DNA of 64,000 bases from Girardinichthys multiradiatus (taxonomy: Eukaryota; Chordata; Actinopteri; Cyprinodontiformes; Goodeidae): NCBI RefSeq assembly GCF_021462225.1, contig NC_061816.1:9821390-9885389 (forward strand), written 5' to 3'. A model generated the notes under the pieces. It saw only the letters and a list, made by a program, of their open reading frames with translations. It had not been told where the DNA came from and searched no databases. The translations under genes were made by a program, and so were the position numbers. Positions 58,628 to 64,000 of the stretch are shown here, piece by piece. How positions within the stretch are numbered: the stretch's first letter is position 1; every line of letters begins with the position of its first letter.

Positions 58628-59413
58628 GTGCATTCAGAGATGGTATTCTGCACACCTTGGTTGCCTTACTATCATCTCAAACCAGTCTGCAAATTGTTCT
58701 CCAAAGTAAACAAAGCCTTTTCATCAGGAACCATCTTTCAGTCCGATTTATTGATTAGTTCCAGACCAATCAATAGCTACAACTCTTTTGAATATTTAAT
58801 CTTTAGTTTTTCTCATCCAAATTGCAAAGCACTAAAACCACTTCTGTTTCTTGTTTTGTACCGTCCACCAGGCCTTTATTCTCAATTTTTAGATCAGTTT
58901 TCAGACCTTTTATCTGATTTTGTTTTAAATACAGATAAGGTTATTATAGTGGGGGATTTTAACATTCATGTTGACACTGAAAGTGATAGCCTAAATATAA
59001 CCATTAACGCTATCTTAGACTCAATTGGCTTTGCTCAAAACATTAACAAACCTACCCACCTTTGTCTTCATTCTCTGGACCTTGTGCTGACATATGGCAT
59101 TGAGTGTAAAGACATAACAATATTCTCTCATAACCCTGTCCTGTCTGACCATTTCTTAATAACCTTTGAGTTTAATTTAACCAAGTACTCCACACCTGAA
59201 AGAAAATTTCATTATAGTAGATCATTATCAGGCGATGCTGTAACAACCTTTAAAGAATCTGTTCCACTTTTAATCTCCTCATTATCACAGAAAAACACAG
59301 TGGAGGGCAATAATTTTGTTTCTTCCCCTTCACAAATTGATTCTTTTGTTCATAGTGTTACTTCATCATTGCGTGGTGCATTAGACAATGCAGCCCCCTT
59401 GAAAAGAAGGTAA
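58628..59413 (+). pseudogene. L2 endonuclease part of ORF2 (5'-truncated)
   Basis: A 261-codon frame. R-P-P-G-L-Y near codon 79, the catalytic V-G-D-F-N-I-H-V-D near 109-117 and V-L-S-D-H-F near 170-175 identify an exonuclease-endonuclease-phosphatase fold of the AP endonuclease type. N-terminal motifs are absent and the first codons may not belong to the protein. The frame ends at TAA (59411-59413) inside the linker, where the protein should continue in another frame. Confidence 0.85.
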
Positions 59414-59481
59414 TTATTCAAAGGAGGCTGGCTCCCTGGTTTAATTCAGAGCTGCGTACTTTAAAGCACAATGTTAGAAAA

Positions 59482-61102
59482 TTGGAGAGAAAATGGCGCT
59501 CTACATACCTAGAAGATTCCTACTTAATCAGGAAAAACAGCCTACTGTTGTACAAAAAGACACTTCGCCAAGCTAGAACAGCTTATTTCTCATCATTAAT
59601 AGAAGAGAACAAGAATAATCCTAGGTTTCTCTTTAGTACAGTTGCTAAATTTACACAGTCATAGCTCTGTTGAGCCATCCATTCCCTTAGCTCTTAGCAG
59701 TCATGACCTTATGGGATTCTTCTTAAATAAAATTGATTCTATTAAAAAGAAAATCTTTTAAATACTCCCGAAGATGATTACTTCATCCTCAGCAAGTGAG
59801 ACAACATTGGAAATAACTGTAGAACCTGATCTGTGTTTTGACTGTTTTGATCCTGTGAAGCTTCTTGAGTTATCGGAAATATTAGCTTAATCTAAACCTT
59901 CATCTTGTATGTTAGACCCAATCCCAACCAAATTATTTAAGGAAGTGTTCCCTCTGATTACCAGCCCCATTTTAGATATGATTAATCTATCTTTAGTAAA
60001 TGGATATGTACCACAGGCTTTTAAGTTAGCTGTAATTAAACCTTTACTTAAGAAACCTTCACTTGATCGAGATGACTTAAAAAATTACAGACCTATATCC
60101 AATCTTCCATTCTTATCTAAAATTGTTGAGAAAATAGTTGCTAATCAAATGTGTGAGCATTTACACAGCAATGACCTGTTTGAAGAGTTTCAGTCAGCAT
60201 TCAGAGCTCATCATAGCACTGAAACAGCTCTGCTGAAAGTCACTAATGATATTCTTATGGCCTCAGATAATGGACTTGTGTCTACTTGTCCTCTTAGAGC
60301 TCAGTGCTGCATTTGATACAGTCGATCACAATATTCTCTTAAAAAGGCTGGAATACGCTGTAGGGATCAGGGGAACAGTGCTAGGCTGTTCCAGTTTGTT
60401 CATGTAAATGATAAATCATCTTTAAACTCCAGGTTTAATTGTGGAGTACCACAGGGTTCAGTACTTGGGCCAATTCTCTTTACTATATATATGCTTCCAA
60501 TAGGTAAAATTATCAGGCAAGATAGAATACATTTTCACTGTTACGCTGATGATACTCAGCTTTACTTATCTATGACTTCCAATGAGCCCAACCAGTTAGA
60601 TAGACTACAAGCATGTCTTGAAGACATAAAAACTTGGATGACTTTAAATTTTCTGCTTCTAAATTCAGACAAGATAGAAGTTGTCGTCTTTGGACCGGAG
60701 TCTTTAAAAAAGAAACTGCTTAGTCAATCACTTAATCTGGATGACATTAAATTGACCTCCGATAATAAAGTAAAAAACCTTGGTGTTACTTTTGACCAGG
60801 ACATGTCATTTAAATCCCATATTAAGCAGGTTTCTAGGATTTCCTTCTTTCATCTCCAGAACATCGCCAAAATTAGAAATATCCTATCCAGCAGTGATGC
60901 TGAAAAACTAGTCCATGCATTTGTTATTTCAAGGCTGGACTATTGTAATTCTTTACTATCAGGATGTCCACAAAATGCAGCTAAAAGCCTTCAGCTGATT
61001 CAAAATGCTGCAGCAAGAGTTTTGATGAAAATTAAAAAGAGAGATCATATTTCTCCTATTTTAGCTTCCTTTCAATGGCTCCCTGTTAAGTCCAGAATAT
61101 AA
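59482..61102 (+). pseudogene. L2 reverse transcriptase part of ORF2
   Basis: Three frames. 59482-59664: linker with A-R-T-A-Y-F-S-S. 59909-60316: fingers with D-P-I-P-T-K-L-F-K-E and Y-R-P-I-S-N-L-P-F-L-S-K and F-Q-S-A-F-R-A-H-H-S-T-E-T-A-L. After a frameshift near 60300, V-P-Q-G-S-V-L-G-P-I-L-F-T and then 60491-61102 with the catalytic Y-A-D-D-T-Q-L-Y at about 60542-60565 and the thumb (L-L-N-S-D-K, R-L-D-Y-C-N-S-L-L-S-G). A stretch of about a dozen codons before the V-P-Q-G motif is disturbed near 60380. The frame is closed by TAA at 61100 instead of running on. Confidence 0.88.
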
Positions 61103-61328
61103 TTTAAAATTCTTCTTCTCACATATAAAGCCCTTAATGATCTAGCTCCATCATACATAAGAGATCTGATTGGTCCATATGTTCCTAACATAGCACTTCG
61201 TTCTCAGACTGCAGGTTTACTGGTGGTTCCTAGAGTCTCTAGAAGTAGAATGGGAGGCAGATCCTTTAGTTATCAGGCTCCTCTCCTGTGGAACCAGCTC
61301 CCAGCTTTAGTCCGTGAGGCAGACACCC

Positions 61329-61411
61329 TGTCTACTTTTAAGGTTAGGCTTAAAACTTTCCTTTTTGATAAAGCTTATAGTTAGAGTGGCTTAGTTTATC
61401 CTGAGCTATCT
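61329..61411 (+). repeat. Direct repeat in the L2 3' region, copy 1
   Basis: CTGTCTACTTTTAAGGTTAG through TTATCCTGAGCTATCT recurs at 61646-61729 with few changes; the core AGGCTTAAAACTTTCC is identical. The first copy still codes for the C-terminal end of ORF2, the second does not. Confidence 0.9.
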
Positions 61412-61645
61412 TCCTTATTTTTTTACCTCCGTCTTCTTCCCTCCCTGTTGGTTGGAGTAAGGGGGAGTCAGGTTTAGCCTAAAGCGGCTCAGTTATGGTT
61501 GAGGTGCAAACACACCCTCCATTTCTGCTACCTGTATGACCCCCTCTCCTTTCCAATGGTTATAATCAGTCTGACAGAGAGAAGTATCCCAATCGTTGTG
61601 GTTTTTAGTATAACAATGGCCATCATTGGGCTCTAGATGGACAAA

Positions 61646-61729
61646 CTGTCTACTTTTCAGGCTAGGCTTAAAACTTTCCTTTTTGATAAAGCTTATAGTT
61701 AGAGTGGCTTAGGTTATCCTGAGCTATCT
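61646..61729 (+). repeat. Direct repeat in the L2 3' region, copy 2
   Basis: Second copy of the about 83-bp unit at 61329-61411, 317 bp downstream. Confidence 0.9.
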
Positions 61730-62640
61730 CTGTAGTTATGCTGCTATAGGCTTAGGCTGCTGGAGGACATAATGACCACTTTCACCCTCTTCGCTACATT
61801 CTCACACTACTCTCCAATTTTGCATTATTTGCTGTTATTTCAGCTTTTAACCTTGTTCTCTCTTTTCTCTTCCTAGAAGCTACACCTGGCCTGACTCTGT
61901 GTCTACCTGTGACACCTTTCTGGAGAGGGGCATCGTCCAAGCTTCTGCTGGCAACAACTTAATGCTCACCCTCTACCGATGATCCACATGGCCCTGTCTT
62001 TTAGTGTTTAACCCTTTCTCTCTCCTAGACATGCCAATTAACTGAGCTTCTACTGTGACTAACTCTATGTGCTCTCTTTCAGACTCTAATTTTGAAAACT
62101 GGCTCAGAGTTTATCTGTTCTTTCTTTCTAGATGAAACGACTAAAGGAGCTACATCCATTAACATTTACTTTTCCTTCCCATAGAAAGTACTCCTGGATC
62201 AGTGCTTCTTTGTTCTCTTTGTGTCTCTGCTCTGTTCTCTCAAACCCCCAGTCGGTCGTGGCAGATGGTCGCTCACACTGAGCCTGGTTCTGCTGGAGGT
62301 TTCTTCCTGTTAAAAGGGAGTTTTTCCTCTCCACTGTCGCTACATGCATGCTCAGTATGAGGGATTGCTGCAAAGTCAACGCTAGTGACTGTCCACTGTC
62401 TCTACATGCTCATCCAGGAGGAGTGAATGCTGCAAGTCACTGACTGGATGCAATCTGCTGGGTTTCCTTAGATAGAAAAAACTTTTTATCCAATTTGAAT
62501 AAATAACTGAATCTGACTGCACTGTTCAATGGTTAGGATTAATTGGAATGTATGAACCTGACTGTTGTGAAGTGCCTTGAGACAACATGTGTTGTGAATT
62601 GGTGCTATATAAATAAACTGAATTGAATTGAATCATGCTG

Positions 62641-62963
62641 ATTAGAGCTGCACAATATTTTATGCCTTAATCGTCATTGCAATATCAATGTTTGCAAAAT
62701 ATTAATTGCAAAGCAGCACTTGGCTGCAATATTTGGTTGGGTAACATACTTTAAGTGCCATGCATTCATACTCGTCACGCCAGTAATACATTTGACCGAC
62801 TGGACTAGCCTTGAATGCACAGCATAAAGATAATTTCAGTGGCTGAGATGCGACAGCTCATGGAAAACAGTGGTAAAGTGAAATGATGGAAAATGTGGGT
62901 TAATGGTAACATTTAGTAACAGTATCACAATTATAGGTTTTCCTGATATTGGGCAGCCCTAAT
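62641..62963. mobile_element. MITE-like element with imperfect inverted ends
   Basis: ATTAGAGCTGCACAATATT at 62641-62659 is mirrored by GATATTGGGCAGCCCTAAT at 62945-62963, two to three mismatches in 19. These ends (GGGCTGCxCAATAT) are typical of small non-autonomous DNA elements in fish, probably hAT-like. 323 bp, no coding content. No clean target duplication could be found. It begins eight bases after the L2 tail. Confidence 0.65.
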
Positions 62964-64000
62964 CCACACCCCTTAAATGCATTTAGTTACTGCCATGTGA
63001 TTGGCTAATTCACTATTTGTGTTAACAAGTAACAAACAACCAAATTACGTGGCAGATGAGTGTGTTTTCTTAATGTTGTGAAATGACTAAAAATTTTTGG
63101 ATTTTAAAAAAGAAATTTCTCCTTGATGCAAAAGCAAATAATAAGCACCAAGCATTTTAATCTCAGAAACGGATTTGTATTTAAAAGTGGTTTATGTATT
63201 TGTTACATCAATAACTCGGGTAATGAGATGAAAATCATTCTAAGTACAGGTGATAAAGAGGAAAACTTGGTGAGTTTTTTAGGGTTCATTTTCCTGTTCG
63301 TCCTGTAAAACCAACAAGCTTCAGCCCTGGCAAAACAAAACATGTCCTAATTTTAATGTAAATCTGGCCTCAGCTGGTTCTGTGCTTTTGTCTAAAATGC
63401 AATGAGCTACGAACGAATAAAAGGTAAAATCCTGTGTTCGGCTCAGCCCGCCCCCTTCCCATTCATCTAAATCCCTTTCTTTATATAGACGCAGGCACTG
63501 TTAAGAGAGAAAAGCAGACCATTGCAATTTCAGCTAATTATTGCTTTTCATTGAATCTCTCCCTCTTCATTCTCTCCATTGCAGTTCACTTTTGTGCCAC
63601 ATCTCACTCATTTACTTTTTGATTCAGGCAGCAGCAAAATTATTATAATGGATTAAAAACGCATGATGGTATTGATGGTCAGAATTAGCATTAAAATATA
63701 CAGTTTTTCTTCCAAAACAGCATGTTCCCCACTACATATATGCTCAAAAGACTCGTACCAACAGAGTTCCTTTCAAACACAGGGCCACTCAACTCATAAT
63801 AGCTTCACCATCATTATCCCACAGCTGGCCTTCAGCGCAGCACTTGTTTCTATCATTTCCTCCTATTCTGCTCTCAAAATGTTTTTCAGGCCTCCCGTTT
63901 CTTCACTTTTCAGTCCTCATATCTCCCTTCTGCGAGCTGAGAAACTTCCTCCATCATCTGCAAACCCGCTGAACTTATGTGATGATCGTACAAGGACCGG
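62964..64000. other. Unannotated sequence at the right edge
   Basis: Presumed FAM184A intron or upstream sequence. No exon with coiled-coil coding or suitable splice sites was recognised. Confidence 0.45.

Larger units (their letters stand above)
58590..62633 (+). mobile_element. L2-like LINE, nearly complete ORF2, 5'-truncated and broken
   Basis: About 4 kb in + orientation (antisense to FAM184A). It carries an AP endonuclease segment, a linker, a reverse transcriptase and a long 3' untranslated region. It ends in GTGCTATATAAATAAACTG and GAATT pentamers (62618-62633), typical of fish L2 elements. The 5' part of the endonuclease is missing. Frameshifts, an in-frame stop and a small deletion in the reverse transcriptase make it non-functional, but it is much less decayed than the other L2 tail at 57580. 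Confidence 0.9.

Overview
The window is nuclear DNA of a ray-finned (teleost) fish. It is AT-rich, has split genes with vertebrate GT/AG introns, and is full of Tc1/mariner DNA transposons, L2-like and CR1/Rex1-like LINEs, a tRNA-derived SINE and long micro- and minisatellites. There are no operons and no prokaryotic signals. The species cannot be named; the repeat mix suggests a percomorph.

Two host genes are readable. Phospholamban (pln) lies at 21695-21856 on the + strand as one uninterrupted 53-codon reading frame. On the - strand, twelve exons between 56807 and 28336 join in perfect reading phase into the last 594 codons of FAM184A, a long coiled-coil protein; its earlier exons lie beyond the right edge. 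The genes converge, with about 6.5 kb between their stop codons. pln and FAM184A are also neighbours in human 6q22, so the block looks conserved, but no other gene was recognised between them here.

Layout. 1-21 kb: no confirmed host exon; a pile of transposon copies, including a DD34E Tc1 element killed by nonsense and frameshift changes (3814-5326), a CR1/Rex1-like LINE that lost its endonuclease core (11579-14200) and an apparently intact Tc1/mariner element (14285-15554) with perfect 31-bp inverted repeats, TA duplications and a 343-residue DD36E transposase. 21.5-28 kb: pln, its 3' flank with two copies of a short repeat carrying a CTCF-like core, and a Sleeping Beauty-like relic. 28.3-56.8 kb: FAM184A, whose last intron carries a 2.9-kb, 30-bp-period minisatellite and the next one a perfect (GATA)59 tract; several introns hold Tc1 relics and one holds a SINE with an 11-bp target-site duplication. 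57-63 kb: a further FAM184A intron with one L2 tail, one nearly complete but broken L2 element and a 323-bp MITE-like element.

At least eight Tc1/mariner lineages (about 18 copies) can be told apart by eye. I label the old relics A (5340, 10550, 16100), B (5930, 17525, 23440, 45290, 54205), C (19830, 35440, 46520), D (50150), E (956, 52355), a Sleeping Beauty-like one (26939) and one unassigned (26395). Recognition of families is from memory of their sequences; no search was run. Nothing that looks like a wholly new biological system was found; the best leads are the missing second phosphosite of phospholamban, the intact DD36E transposon, the structured minisatellite and the diverged C-terminal exon of FAM184A.
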